A stretch of 64,000 bases of DNA from Planococcus halocryophilus (GTDB lineage Bacteria; Bacillota; Bacilli; Bacillales_A; Planococcaceae). A model generated the notes under the pieces. It was not told the DNA's origin, ran no database searches, and was given only the letters and a program-made list of their open reading frames with translations. Of the stretch, positions 55,937-64,000 are shown in pieces (position 1 is the first letter of the stretch; every line of letters starts with the position of its first letter). The stretch is from NCBI RefSeq assembly GCF_022489025.1, contig NZ_JAKVTG010000004.1:186001-250000 (forward strand). Reading direction: 5' to 3'. The translations under genes were made by a program, and so were the position numbers.

Positions 55937-58033
55937 ATGAAGAACAGCAAATGGGTATCAATTTTATCTGCTAGTGCTTTAACGTTATCTTTAATGGCAC
56001 CAGCAGCAATAGCGGCACCAAGCGAGACCGTACCATCAATAAATGATTGGAACAGCGAAAGATATGGGGAAAGAATCGATATTGACGGAAATCTAAATAA
56101 ATTGTCACAAGATGCTGATTTCCAAAAAGAAGCAGAGAAAAAGATAAAAGCGCAAGCAGATGAAGTAGGAAACGGAGACGCTGATGCCAAGGCTGATGGA
56201 ACATTTACATACAATGGCGGTACAAAAAAGTTTTTAAATCGCAACTTATCTTTTAAAGATTTTACACTTCGAAGTGTTGGAGACAATGTAGAAATTTGGG
56301 TGGCTAATGATTTGTCATACGGACCAGACAACCCGAAACCGGCTGACGTAGTTACACAAGTACAAGTAGATAAACTACGTGACGAATTCGACAGCAATAT
56401 TTATCCAACAGCCACTGAATTTTTCGGAACACCAGAGCAATTAGATGGTTCAAATTCACCGCTTCCTGGTCTGGTAGGGCTTCCTGATGATTATTATGAA
56501 GGATCAGACAAAGTCATTATGCTAGTTGATAATGTGCAAGACGAAGGTTGGAATGATCCGAGTTATCCATTTTTCGTTGCCGGATTCTTTTGGCAAACAC
56601 TCGAAAACTACATCGATCGCAACATTGTTACAATCGATACAAATTCATGGGATACGCGTTTAGAAAATACATTCTACGGTACGACAATCCATGAATTGCA
56701 ACATTTGATCCAAGCCGATAACGACGGTGCAGAAGAAAGTTGGGTAAATGAAGGGATGTCCACATTCTCTGAATATCTGGGAGGTTACGGACACGGAGAA
56801 GGGTCTATCAACTTTTATTTGGATCACCCAGAAAACTCCTTAGTAAACTGGGATGAACACGGAACAGCAGCAACAGGACCAGAAACGATTGCAGACTACG
56901 GTCAAGTCTACTTGTTTATGCTTTATATGTACGATAAGTTCGGTAAAGAATTTATCCGTGAATTGGCTACAGACGGGACAAGTCAGGGAATTGCTAGTGT
57001 CGAAAAAGTATTACAAGATAACGCTACGAACAAAACGTTTACAGAAGTGTATCAAAACTTCATGACGGCTTTGACATTAGATAATTCAAATGTCAGCAGC
57101 GATTACAATTTTGATAGCATTGACTTACGTAAGCTGCCAGTCGGTAACGAGGGAGCAGTAAGAGGCAAAACAGTAGACTTTGAAAAAGCAAAAACATTTG
57201 AAAAAGAAGGCGTTCCGGCATGGGGTGGCGACTTTAAAGAGTTTAACTTTGGCAAAGATGTCCGAGGATTAGAATTTGATGGCGTTGACTTCCTTCCTTT
57301 ACAGTGGAAATCAGTAGCAGACCCTAAAGGTTCTGGTGAACAAGTGTTGCATGCCAATAATGGCGATGAAGCAGATCAAGCGTTAATCTTTGGCGCAACG
57401 GTTCCTGCTGACAACGCAACATTAACATTTGACCATTTCTACGATATTGAAGAACAGTGGGATTACGGTATGGTTCAAGTATCAACGGATAATGGAGATA
57501 CGTGGACTTCTCTTGAAAATGAAAATACACGCAGTGATGTAGTTGAAGAGGGCTATCCGACCATTAAAGAAAACGTTCCTGGATTTACGGGCACAAATGG
57601 GGATTGGACAACTGAAACCTTTGATTTATCAGCTTATGCAGGACAAGATGTCCTAGTTTCATTCCGTAACTTAACGGACTGGGGTTCGAATGAGGCTGGC
57701 TGGTTTGTTAAAGATATTCAACTAGGTGATTTCTCGGCAGATGGAACATCAACAGATGTCTTTCAATCTCTTGGCCAATTAAAAGGTGAATACGTGGACT
57801 TCACAACGACATTCATTCAAACGAAGAAAAATGGCAAAGAACGTGTTTTCCACGTCGACCCATACAACGTGACAGATAAACAAGCACTCGATCTTCAACA
57901 AGTTCTGCGCGAGGGCAATGTGAAAATGATTACTTCATATGCTGCAGAAGCTGGACAACGGGAAGCAAAAGAATTTACGTATGAAGTACAGTACAAAACG
58001 AAAAATCCAAAAGCAAGCAAAGATAAGAAATAA
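55937..58033 (+). CDS. Secreted zinc metalloprotease, immune-inhibitor-A-like
   Basis: A 698-residue exported protein: signal peptide (1-27), propeptide-like charged region, and a protease domain with HELQH at 252-256 followed by WVNEGMSTFSEY, whose E272 is the probable third zinc ligand. A C-terminal beta-sandwich of the MAM/choice-of-anchor-J type (about 480-610, with YGMVQVSTDNGDTW and NEAGWFVKDIQLGDF) resembles the one in immune inhibitor A, and a basic tail rich in Lys ends the chain. No sortase motif or membrane anchor is seen, so the enzyme is free or wall-associated. The distance between HExxH and NEG is short for M6, so exact family is uncertain. Confidence 0.85.
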   Translation: MKNSKWVSILSASALTLSLMAPAAIAAPSETVPSINDWNSERYGERIDIDGNLNKLSQDADFQKEAEKKIKAQADEVGNGDADAKADGTFTYNGGTKKFLNRNLSFKDFTLRSVGDNVEIWVANDLSYGPDNPKPADVVTQVQVDKLRDEFDSNIYPTATEFFGTPEQLDGSNSPLPGLVGLPDDYYEGSDKVIMLVDNVQDEGWNDPSYPFFVAGFFWQTLENYIDRNIVTIDTNSWDTRLENTFYGTTIHELQHLIQADNDGAEESWVNEGMSTFSEYLGGYGHGEGSINFYLDHPENSLVNWDEHGTAATGPETIADYGQVYLFMLYMYDKFGKEFIRELATDGTSQGIASVEKVLQDNATNKTFTEVYQNFMTALTLDNSNVSSDYNFDSIDLRKLPVGNEGAVRGKTVDFEKAKTFEKEGVPAWGGDFKEFNFGKDVRGLEFDGVDFLPLQWKSVADPKGSGEQVLHANNGDEADQALIFGATVPADNATLTFDHFYDIEEQWDYGMVQVSTDNGDTWTSLENENTRSDVVEEGYPTIKENVPGFTGTNGDWTTETFDLSAYAGQDVLVSFRNLTDWGSNEAGWFVKDIQLGDFSADGTSTDVFQSLGQLKGEYVDFTTTFIQTKKNGKERVFHVDPYNVTDKQALDLQQVLREGNVKMITSYAAEAGQREAKEFTYEVQYKTKNPKASKDKK

Positions 58034-58036
58034 GTT

Positions 58037-58061
58037 AAAAGCGGACCGCGGTCCGCTTTTT
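58037..58061 (+). terminator. Terminator of the metalloprotease gene
   Basis: An 11-bp perfect stem (58037-58047 with 58050-58060) with a very tight 2-base centre and T tail. Confidence 0.92.
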
Positions 58062-58125
58062 CTTTTGGAAAAAATGGCCGTATGTTAAGATAGATACAGA
58101 ATTTCGTTTTGAAAGGAAGAGGACA

Positions 58126-59316
58126 TTGTCAAAAAAACTAGATGCATTTTTAGATGAGAACTTAACAGAATTAAAAGAGCAAGGTCTTTACAATGAAATT
58201 GACCCGGTTGAAGGACCAAACGGCGCGATCATCAAAGTGCGCGGCAAAGACCTAATCAACCTTTCTTCAAATAACTACTTAGGACTTGCAACAAATGAAA
58301 ACTTGAAGCAAGTAGCTAAAGATGCAATTGATAAATATGGCGTTGGAGCAGGTGCGGTTCGTACAATCAACGGAACACTTGATTTACACGTAAAATTAGA
58401 AGAAAAGCTTGCTGAATTCAAAGGAACAGAAGCAGCAATTTCCTATCAATCAGGATTTAACTGCAACATGGCTGCAATTTCAGCAGTAATGGACAAAAAC
58501 GATGCGATTCTTTCAGATCAATTAAACCATGCTTCAATTATTGATGGTTGCCGTTTGTCGAAAGCAAAAATCATCGCATTTAAACACTCGGATATGGAAG
58601 ATTTGCGCATGAAAGCAAAAGAAGCAACAGAATCAGGCCTTTACAATAAAGTGATGGTCATCACAGACGGTGTCTTCTCGATGGATGGGGATATTGCCAA
58701 ACTTCCAGAAATCGTTGAAATCGCAAAAGAATTTGATTTGATTACGTATGTGGATGATGCACACGGATCAGGCGTAACGGGCAAAGGAAAAGGAACTGTA
58801 AAACATTTCGGCCTCGAAAAAGAAATCGATATGCAAATGGGAACTTTATCTAAAGCAGTCGGCGTTGTTGGCGGTTATGTAGCTGGTAAGAAAAACTTGA
58901 TCGACTGGTTGAAAGTTCGTTCACGTCCATTCTTATTCTCAACAGCGGTAACTCCAGGAGACGTTGCAGCTATTACAGCAGCGGTTCAAATGATTATCGA
59001 CTCAACTGAATTACACGACAAGCTATGGGAGAACGGCGACTACTTGAAAAAAGGTTTAGACGCTTTAGGTTTTAATATTGGTCATTCAGAAACGCCAATC
59101 ACACCTTGTATCATTGGCGACGAGAAGCTTACACAAGAATTCTCGAAGCGTTTATTTGAAGAGGGCGTATATGCAAAATCAATCGTCTTCCCAACGGTTC
59201 CAAAAGGCACTGGCCGCGTACGCAACATGCCAACAGCGGCTCACACGAAAGAAATGTTAGATGAAGCCATCGCGACTTACGAAAAAGTCGGCAAAGAATT
59301 AGGCGTCATCAACTAA
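58126..59316 (+). CDS. kbl: Glycine C-acetyltransferase (2-amino-3-ketobutyrate CoA ligase)
   Basis: A 396-residue alpha-oxoamine synthase. PLP lysine K243 is in [22 protein letters not shown] (47-55), VDDAHGSG (209-216) and [11 protein letters not shown] are family motifs. It converts 2-amino-3-ketobutyrate and CoA to glycine and acetyl-CoA, the second step of threonine degradation. Threonine dehydrogenase, its usual partner, is not adjacent. The start is a TTG with GGAAGAGG upstream. A related enzyme, KAPA synthase BioF, is the alternative, but the N-terminus and motifs fit Kbl. Confidence 0.92.
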   Translation: MSKKLDAFLDENLTELKEQGLYNEIDPVEGPNGAIIKVRGKDLINLSSNNYLGLATNENLKQVAKDAIDKYGVGAGAVRTINGTLDLHVKLEEKLAEFKGTEAAISYQSGFNCNMAAISAVMDKNDAILSDQLNHASIIDGCRLSKAKIIAFKHSDMEDLRMKAKEATESGLYNKVMVITDGVFSMDGDIAKLPEIVEIAKEFDLITYVDDAHGSGVTGKGKGTVKHFGLEKEIDMQMGTLSKAVGVVGGYVAGKKNLIDWLKVRSRPFLFSTAVTPGDVAAITAAVQMIIDSTELHDKLWENGDYLKKGLDALGFNIGHSETPITPCIIGDEKLTQEFSKRLFEEGVYAKSIVFPTVPKGTGRVRNMPTAAHTKEMLDEAIATYEKVGKELGVIN

Positions 59317-59325
59317 TAAAACATG

Positions 59326-59363
59326 AAACACGCCAAGCGGCATGCCGCTTGGCGTGTTTTTAT
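59326..59363 (+). terminator. Terminator of kbl
   Basis: A long perfect palindrome (AACACGCCAAGCGGC and its complement around GCATGC) followed by five T. Confidence 0.93.
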
Positions 59364-59379
59364 TTCCAAATATAGGCGA

Positions 59380-59476
59380 TACTGTCGAGATTGGGTGAAA
59401 TACTGTCGGATTCGTGTAGAATACTGTCCAAATTTCTCAAATACTGTCCAAATCAACAGAAATACTGTCCGAAGCA
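59380..59476 (+). repeat. ACTGTC repeat array C (five units)
   Basis: ACTGTC at 59381, 59402, 59423, 59443 and 59464, spacing 21, 21, 20 and 21. Units follow the same order of GTCG-type then GTCC-type variants as arrays A and B. The last two units lie inside the end of the amidohydrolase gene on the opposite strand. Confidence 0.92.
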
Positions 59477-60642
59477 GATTCTTGCGCTTTAAAGTAAATC
59501 GCAGCGAACACTTTTGCCGTCACCAACATAGCATTTTCATTAAAATCAAAGTTTTCATGGTGATGTGGATAAACCAATGCGTGATTGTCCATTTTTGCAC
59601 CTACAAAAAAGTAAGCACCAGGTTTTACTTGCGTATAATACGTAAAATCTTCAACCGGCATAACCGGGTTGATTTCCACAACATGATCTGCACCTAACAC
59701 ACTCCCTGCAGCTGCACGAACAATATTCGTTTCCGCGGGATGATTCCAAAGAGAGTCATAACCTGCTTCGATACTGACTTCTGCAGTAGCTCCCATCGCA
59801 ATTGCAACATTCTCCACAATTATGCGCAACCGTTGACTCGCGAGTTTGCGAATTTCAGGATCGAATACACGAATCGTCCCTTCAAGCACAGCTTTACTCG
59901 AAATGACGTTATCCGCATCGCCTGCATGGAATTTACCAATCGTGACGACGAGTTCTTTTAGCGGATCCGCATTGCGACTGACAATCGATTGCAGTGCCAC
60001 CATAATATGGCTCGCCGCCAAAATCGGATCAACGCCATGATGTGGCTCAGCGCCATGCGTTCCCGAACCGTGAACCACAATTTTGATGATATCTTCAGAA
60101 GCTTGTAAAAAACCGTCACGCAAATAAACGCGCCCCATATCCATTGTGCTCTGCAAATGAGCGCCATAAACTTCATCCACTCCATCTAAACAGCCATCTG
60201 CAATCATCGCCTGGGCACCGCCAGGAGATACTTCTTCCCCGAACTGGTGAATCAGTACAATCGTACCTGGCAAGTCGTCTTGAATCGCGACCATCGCTTT
60301 CGCAAAGCCAAGCAACGCAGCAGTATGCCCGTCATGTCCGCAGGCATGCATAACCCCCGGTACAGTAGATTTATAAGCAACATCTTTTTGATCGTCAATC
60401 GGCAAGGCATCAAAATCTGCGCGGAACGCAATCGTTTTGCCGGGTTTACCACCACGTATCGTACCAACAACACCACGTCCGCCTACACCGCGACGAACTT
60501 CAACACCTATTTCTTCCAAGCGGTCTGCAATAAAAGCAGGCGTCGCAATTTCTTGATGCGATAATTCAGGATTCATATGTAAATGTCTTCTCATCTCGAC
60601 CATTTCTTCATACAATAAATCAAGCTGTTTCGTTACTGTCAT
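59437..60642 (-). CDS. M20 family amidohydrolase
   Basis: A 401-residue enzyme of the M20D/IAA-amino-acid hydrolase type. Metal ligands appear as HACGHDGHTA, the catalytic pair in FGEEVSPGGA, and histidines in GAHLQ and in the C-terminal YPHHHENFDFNE. It should remove an acyl or amino acid group from an amide, for example N-acetyl amino acids. The ATG at 60642 lies eight bases after GGGAG; the TTG at 60648 is too near. Its final residues, DSISVDLDSI, are encoded by two units of the ACTGTC array, so the C-terminus appears to have been replaced by repeat sequence. It is divergent from the dipeptide epimerase gene. Confidence 0.9.
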   Translation of the reverse strand: MTVTKQLDLLYEEMVEMRRHLHMNPELSHQEIATPAFIADRLEEIGVEVRRGVGGRGVVGTIRGGKPGKTIAFRADFDALPIDDQKDVAYKSTVPGVMHACGHDGHTAALLGFAKAMVAIQDDLPGTIVLIHQFGEEVSPGGAQAMIADGCLDGVDEVYGAHLQSTMDMGRVYLRDGFLQASEDIIKIVVHGSGTHGAEPHHGVDPILAASHIMVALQSIVSRNADPLKELVVTIGKFHAGDADNVISSKAVLEGTIRVFDPEIRKLASQRLRIIVENVAIAMGATAEVSIEAGYDSLWNHPAETNIVRAAAGSVLGADHVVEINPVMPVEDFTYYTQVKPGAYFFVGAKMDNHALVYPHHHENFDFNENAMLVTAKVFAAIYFKAQESASDSISVDLDSI

Positions 60643-60739
60643 ATTCAAAACTCCCTAAATTAAAATTAAGTTACTAATCTGTCATAAAATTCACTATAGT
60701 ATAAGTATACAATAAGTTAAATCCATTGGAGGCACTCAA

Positions 60740-61852
60740 ATGAAAATCACAAAAGCCACATTGCATGCAGTCAGATTTCCGCTCAACGAACCATTTATCA
60801 TTTCCTATGCAACTTATCCAGATATGCCCGCATTAATTGTTGCGTTGGAAACGGATACAGGGCTTGTTGGTTACGGAGAAGCTGTTCCGGATGAGCATGT
60901 CACAGGAGAGTATTTCACTTCTGCCTATGAAATTTTAAAAGAACAATTTCTTCCGGCAATTATCGGAATGAGTCCATTTGATATTGAAGCCATTCATTCG
61001 AAAATGAATGCGTTAATGTCCCGAAATCCAGCATCTAAAGCGGCTGTTGATATTGCTTGTTACGACTTGATGGGAAAAGCAGTTGGCCAGCCTGTTTATA
61101 ATTTAATTGGCGGGCAAGCAACCACTCATTTGGATTACCCGAAAGTGCTGAGCATTGAAGCACCTGAGGTTATGGCGGAAAAAGCAAAAAAAGCCGTTGA
61201 AATGGGTTATTCATCATTAAAACTTAAAGTCGGAAAAGGGCAAGCGCAAGAAGATGTTGATCGAATTTTAGCTGTTCGTGAAGCAGTAGGTAAAGATATG
61301 CCCATTCGCGTCGACGTTAACCAAGGATGGAAATCACCAGGTATTGCAGTTGCGGCGATAAAACAACTTGAAAGAGCCAACATCACTTGGATCGAGCAGC
61401 CAATTCGTATGGGAGATATTCGCGGCTTAGCAGAAATTCGTTCAAAGACAGCTGTTCCGATTATGGCTGACGAAAGCATTCAATCGATGGAAGATCTATT
61501 AGAGATTATTCGTCTGCAAGCGGCTGACGTTCTCAACATCAAACTAATGAAATGCGCAGGCATTTTCCATGCCATCCAAATGGCAAAAACAGCCGAAGCA
61601 GCTGGCATGCTGTGCCAAATCGGTTCTATGGTTGAATCGTCTGTCGGCTCAGCAGCAGGCTATCATGTGGCTATGTCACGCATCAATATCGAAAGCACAG
61701 AATTGACTGGGCCACTATTATTCAGCGAAGAAATCGGTGATTTAACTTACGAACATCCATATGTATTATTATCAGGAAAACCAGGATTAGGTATAGAAGT
61801 AGACCAAGCACAGCTAGACAAACTAACAGTGAAATCATGTGTAATTGAATAG
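60740..61852 (+). CDS. ykfB: Dipeptide epimerase (L-Ala-D/L-Glu epimerase type)
   Basis: A 370-residue enolase-superfamily enzyme of the muconate-lactonizing subgroup. The catalytic lysines are K161 and K163 in KLKVG and K268 in NIKLMKCAG; the magnesium ligands are D192 (VDVNQGW), E219 (IEQPI) and D244 (MADES). This matches YkfB-type epimerases, which invert the Glu of L-Ala-D-Glu from murein peptides so it can be degraded. A divergent amidohydrolase lies upstream. The AGGAGG-like site before ATG is good. Confidence 0.88.
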   Translation: MKITKATLHAVRFPLNEPFIISYATYPDMPALIVALETDTGLVGYGEAVPDEHVTGEYFTSAYEILKEQFLPAIIGMSPFDIEAIHSKMNALMSRNPASKAAVDIACYDLMGKAVGQPVYNLIGGQATTHLDYPKVLSIEAPEVMAEKAKKAVEMGYSSLKLKVGKGQAQEDVDRILAVREAVGKDMPIRVDVNQGWKSPGIAVAAIKQLERANITWIEQPIRMGDIRGLAEIRSKTAVPIMADESIQSMEDLLEIIRLQAADVLNIKLMKCAGIFHAIQMAKTAEAAGMLCQIGSMVESSVGSAAGYHVAMSRINIESTELTGPLLFSEEIGDLTYEHPYVLLSGKPGLGIEVDQAQLDKLTVKSCVIE

Positions 61853-61857
61853 AAATT

Positions 61858-61898
61858 GAAAAAACTCGCATTCCTAAAAAGGAATGCGAGTTTTTTTA
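61858..61898 (+). terminator. Terminator of the dipeptide epimerase gene
   Basis: A stem of about 16 bp with perfect pairing (AACTCGCATTCC and complement) around a six-base loop, then a T run. Confidence 0.94.
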
Positions 61899-61924
61899 GT
61901 TGGAAGAGACTTATGAAAAATTGG

Positions 61925-62070
61925 AGACGTCGACGATATCACTTTTAGCTTGAAGTGCAGGAACTCGACTCCTGCGGAAACAGTACGGGCCGGAGCTACT
62001 GGACTGAGCAGTGCGAGGGAAGTAGCAGAGGCCGTACCCGCGGAAAGCTGCTACTAGCAGCTTCCGCTTT
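61925..62070. repeat. Structured intergenic repeat-like element
   Basis: This gene-free stretch folds extensively: GTACGG.../...CCGTAC (61983 and 62032 regions) encloses GCTACT/AGTAGC, and GGAAAGCTGCT/AGCAGCTTCC (62042-62065) forms a second hairpin. The phrases GACTCCTGCGG and CCCGCGGAAAGC are, from memory, common in dispersed repeats of many Bacillales. It is different in sequence from the cluster at 23.3 kb. It ends against the stop of the ABC ATPase gene and may also act as terminator for it. Confidence 0.65.
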
Positions 62071-62073
62071 TCC

Positions 62074-62820
62074 TCAAACTTCTGTCTCTTGAATCAAACT
62101 CAAAAAGCGTTGTGTTCGTTCTTCTTTAGGGTGATTGAAAATGTCTTCTGGTTTGCCGCGTTCGATAATGCGACCTTCGTCCATAAACAATACTTCGTCT
62201 GCTACGCCTTTAGCAAAGCGCATTTCATGCGTCACGACGACCATCGTCATGCCTTCAGCCGCAAGTTCTTTCATAACTTGTAGCACTTCACCCACGAGCT
62301 CAGGATCGAGCGCAGAAGTTGGCTCATCGAATAACATCACTTTTGGTTCAAGTGCTAAAGCACGGGCGATGCCGACGCGTTGCTGTTGGCCACCGCTTAA
62401 TTGAAACGGATAGTCGTTCATCTTTTCGCCAAGTCCAACTTTTGTTAACAATTGCTCGGCTTTTTGTTTCGCCAACTTTTTATCTTGTTTTTGTACCGTA
62501 ACAGGGCCTTCCATGACGTTTTCAAGAGCGGTCATGTGAGGAAATAAATTGTAATGTTGAAATACCATCGCTGATTGTTTACGAAAAGCCATAATCTGCT
62601 TTTTTGACAACGGCTTAGAAAAATCAACCGTTTGTTCATCAATCGTGACGGAACCGGAAGTAGGGGTCTCTAATGTATTAAGACACCGAAGAAAAGTGGT
62701 TTTTCCGGAACCAGATGGACCGATTACAACAATCGCTTGGCCTTTTTTTACTTCCGTATCAATACCTTTTAATACTTCAAGCTTGCCAAACTTCTTATGC
62801 AAATTTTTTATTGAAATCAT
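62074..62820 (-). CDS. Polar amino acid ABC importer, ATPase subunit
   Basis: A 248-residue ATPase of the GlnQ/TcyC type: Walker [13 protein letters not shown] near 34-45, Q-loop in [17 protein letters not shown], signature [15 protein letters not shown], Walker [15 protein letters not shown] and switch His in VVTHEMRFA. It powers the permease encoded just upstream (36 bases between). Confidence 0.92.
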   Translation of the reverse strand: MISIKNLHKKFGKLEVLKGIDTEVKKGQAIVVIGPSGSGKTTFLRCLNTLETPTSGSVTIDEQTVDFSKPLSKKQIMAFRKQSAMVFQHYNLFPHMTALENVMEGPVTVQKQDKKLAKQKAEQLLTKVGLGEKMNDYPFQLSGGQQQRVGIARALALEPKVMLFDEPTSALDPELVGEVLQVMKELAAEGMTMVVVTHEMRFAKGVADEVLFMDEGRIIERGKPEDIFNHPKEERTQRFLSLIQETEV

Positions 62821-62856
62821 AGTGGACTCCTTACTGCAATCAGTAAACTGCTTTTA

Positions 62857-63558
62857 TTATCTAGAAATATACCGGTCAAAACGATTTTCCAGCCTGCCTT
62901 GAACCAAGGACAAGGCAAAACAGATGACCCAGTAAAGCAATGCTGCCTGTCCGTATAATAACAAAAACTCGTAATTAGTCGCGGCAATTTGCTGAGCGAC
63001 TCGGAACATTTCAGTCACGAGAATAAGAGATGCGAGAGATGTATCTTTCACTAAACTGATAAATGTATTTGACAAAGGAGGCAGCGACACACGAGATGCT
63101 TGCGGCAAAATAACGCGTCGCAATGATTGTGTATAGGACATACCAATTGTGCCAGCTGCTTCCCATTGACCTTTAGGAATCGACAAGATTGCTGCACGAA
63201 TAACTTCAGAAGCATAAGCTCCGACATTTAATGAAAATCCAATTACAGCGGCTGGAAATGGGTCAATCGTAATGCCGAGTGTCGGCAGTCCGTAAAACAG
63301 AATAAATAATTGAACCAGTAAAGGGGTGCCTCGAATAATCGATACATAAACACGAGCGATAATTTGGAAAATCTTAACCGTAGAAATTCTTGCCAAAGCT
63401 GTCAAAACCGCTAATGCCAATCCGAAAATAAACGAGATGATGGATAATGGCAAAGTGAATTGAAGCGTAGCTTCGATCAATGGAAGAAATGAGGATTGCG
63501 CAATATCCACAAGCCGTTCCATTCTGACCGGATCGGAAAAAATACTATTCAAGTACAT
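62857..63558 (-). CDS. Polar amino acid ABC importer, permease subunit
   Basis: A 233-residue HisM/TcyB-type permease with five membrane helices and the coupling-loop motif [24 protein letters not shown]. The start is the ATG at 63558, which overlaps the end of the binding protein gene by 14 bases and has GGTGA upstream; an upstream extension to 63588 lies wholly inside that gene. Pattern and length are closest to cystine permeases of the TcyB group. Confidence 0.9.
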   Translation of the reverse strand: MYLNSIFSDPVRMERLVDIAQSSFLPLIEATLQFTLPLSIISFIFGLALAVLTALARISTVKIFQIIARVYVSIIRGTPLLVQLFILFYGLPTLGITIDPFPAAVIGFSLNVGAYASEVIRAAILSIPKGQWEAAGTIGMSYTQSLRRVILPQASRVSLPPLSNTFISLVKDTSLASLILVTEMFRVAQQIAATNYEFLLLYGQAALLYWVICFALSLVQGRLENRFDRYISR

Positions 63559-64000
63559 TTTCACCAAACCATTTTTCGGAAATTTCATCGTACGTGCCGT
63601 CTTCGATCATATCAGCCAAAGCTTTGTTGGCCTCATCCACAATTGCGCCACTGTCTTTTCTAAACAGCAATCCACTTTGTGCAGCGTCTTCTGATTTATC
63701 GACTACTTTTACTTTTGCATCTGGACGTTGTTTCATAAAATCTAGCACCGTTAAATTATCATTGACTGTCGCATCTACACGACCTGAGTTCAATAATTCG
63801 ATCGCTTGATTAAATCCTTCAACACCTTCTAATTCTGCGCCAAAAGAAGTAGCCGTTTCCGCGTAGTTACTCGTTAACGACTGTGCCGAAAGCTTGCCTT
63901 CTAAATCTTCAAAGGTCTTAATGTCTGTATTGTCTTCGGCAACCACTAAAACAGCAGTAGACGTGATATAAGAAGAAGAAAATTCATAGCTTTCTTGACG
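63545..64000 (-). CDS. Amino acid ABC importer, substrate-binding protein (partial)
   Basis: The C-terminal 151 residues of a family 3 solute-binding protein; the frame stays open to the window edge, so the signal peptide and first half are missing. Visible marks are [34 protein letters not shown] and a Gly/Asp-containing [16 protein letters not shown] segment, close to TcyA and FliY-type cystine-binding proteins. It is the first gene of a binding protein-permease-ATPase operon. Cystine is a reasonable but unproven substrate and would link well to the sulfur genes at 52-56 kb. Confidence 0.88.
   Translation of the reverse strand, partial: RQESYEFSSSYITSTAVLVVAEDNTDIKTFEDLEGKLSAQSLTSNYAETATSFGAELEGVEGFNQAIELLNSGRVDATVNDNLTVLDFMKQRPDAKVKVVDKSEDAAQSGLLFRKDSGAIVDEANKALADMIEDGTYDEISEKWFGENVLE

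Noticed and set aside
59323..59697. A 124-codon plus-strand frame over the kbl terminator, ACTGTC array C and the amidohydrolase end
   Set aside because: It is antisense to the amidohydrolase and begins in a terminator; codons follow the repeat, not a protein family.

Overview
The window looks like chromosomal DNA of a low-to-moderate-GC Gram-positive bacterium of the order Bacillales. The gene set fits a Planococcaceae/Caryophanaceae organism, with Planococcus or a close relative my best guess. This is inferred from gene content and protein resemblance (Lia stress locus, MbcS-type ligase, TipAS-type MerR, yrrT/luxS/mcc cluster, YfmM-type ABC-F, PlsY), strong AGGAGG-type ribosome sites, GTG/TTG starts and many hairpin-plus-T-run terminators. 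There is no rRNA, tRNA, CRISPR array, prophage or intact insertion sequence.

Layout. 0-4.6 kb: a promoter and TetR-type operator ahead of a sodium:solute symporter operon with its own acyl-CoA ligase (acid uptake and activation). 4.6-8.0 kb (minus): a cell-envelope-stress locus, membrane protein-LiaH/PspA-terminator-LiaF-LiaS-LiaR. 8.3-12.2 kb: metallophosphoesterase, DedA protein, 2-hydroxyacid dehydrogenase and the tRNA hydroxylase TrhO. 12.3-16.2 kb: a MerR/TipAS regulator translationally coupled to a 42-residue Cys-rich protein, then a two-gene lysine catabolic operon (semialdehyde dehydrogenase and lysine 6-dehydrogenase). 16.2-23.3 kb: lipid kinase, AlaX editing protein, anchored beta-propeller protein, zinc alcohol dehydrogenase and a split ThrE-type exporter.

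23.3-23.8 kb is a cluster of four palindromic repeats. 23.8-34.9 kb: a PAS-GGDEF-EAL protein with a ruined GGDEF site, CopC/CopD, an EamA transporter, a heterodimeric ABC exporter with one degenerate ATP site, a double GNAT protein, tryptophan 2,3-dioxygenase and a glycerophosphodiesterase. 35-47.6 kb: DUF2804, DegV, PlsY-like, M20 dipeptidase, a CNNM/CBS membrane protein, an ECF sigma factor, a phospholipase D-like protein, an ABC-F protein, a CPA-type antiporter and a flavin reductase.

47.6-51.1 kb: a NERD-domain nuclease-like gene bracketed by two direct copies of a five-unit ACTGTC repeat array, then topB. 51.2-55.8 kb: ybaK, a YczE-type membrane protein and a yrrT-luxS-mccA-mccB operon linking the activated methyl cycle to cysteine by reverse transsulfuration. 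55.9-64 kb: a secreted zinc metalloprotease, kbl, an M20 amidohydrolase whose C-terminus is encoded by a third ACTGTC array, a dipeptide epimerase, a second type of structured repeat and a polar amino acid (possibly cystine) ABC importer cut by the window end.

Most of the window is ordinary housekeeping and metabolic sequence. I see no clear new defence or mobile system. The least explained parts are the two repeat families and the small Cys-rich partner of the MerR gene.
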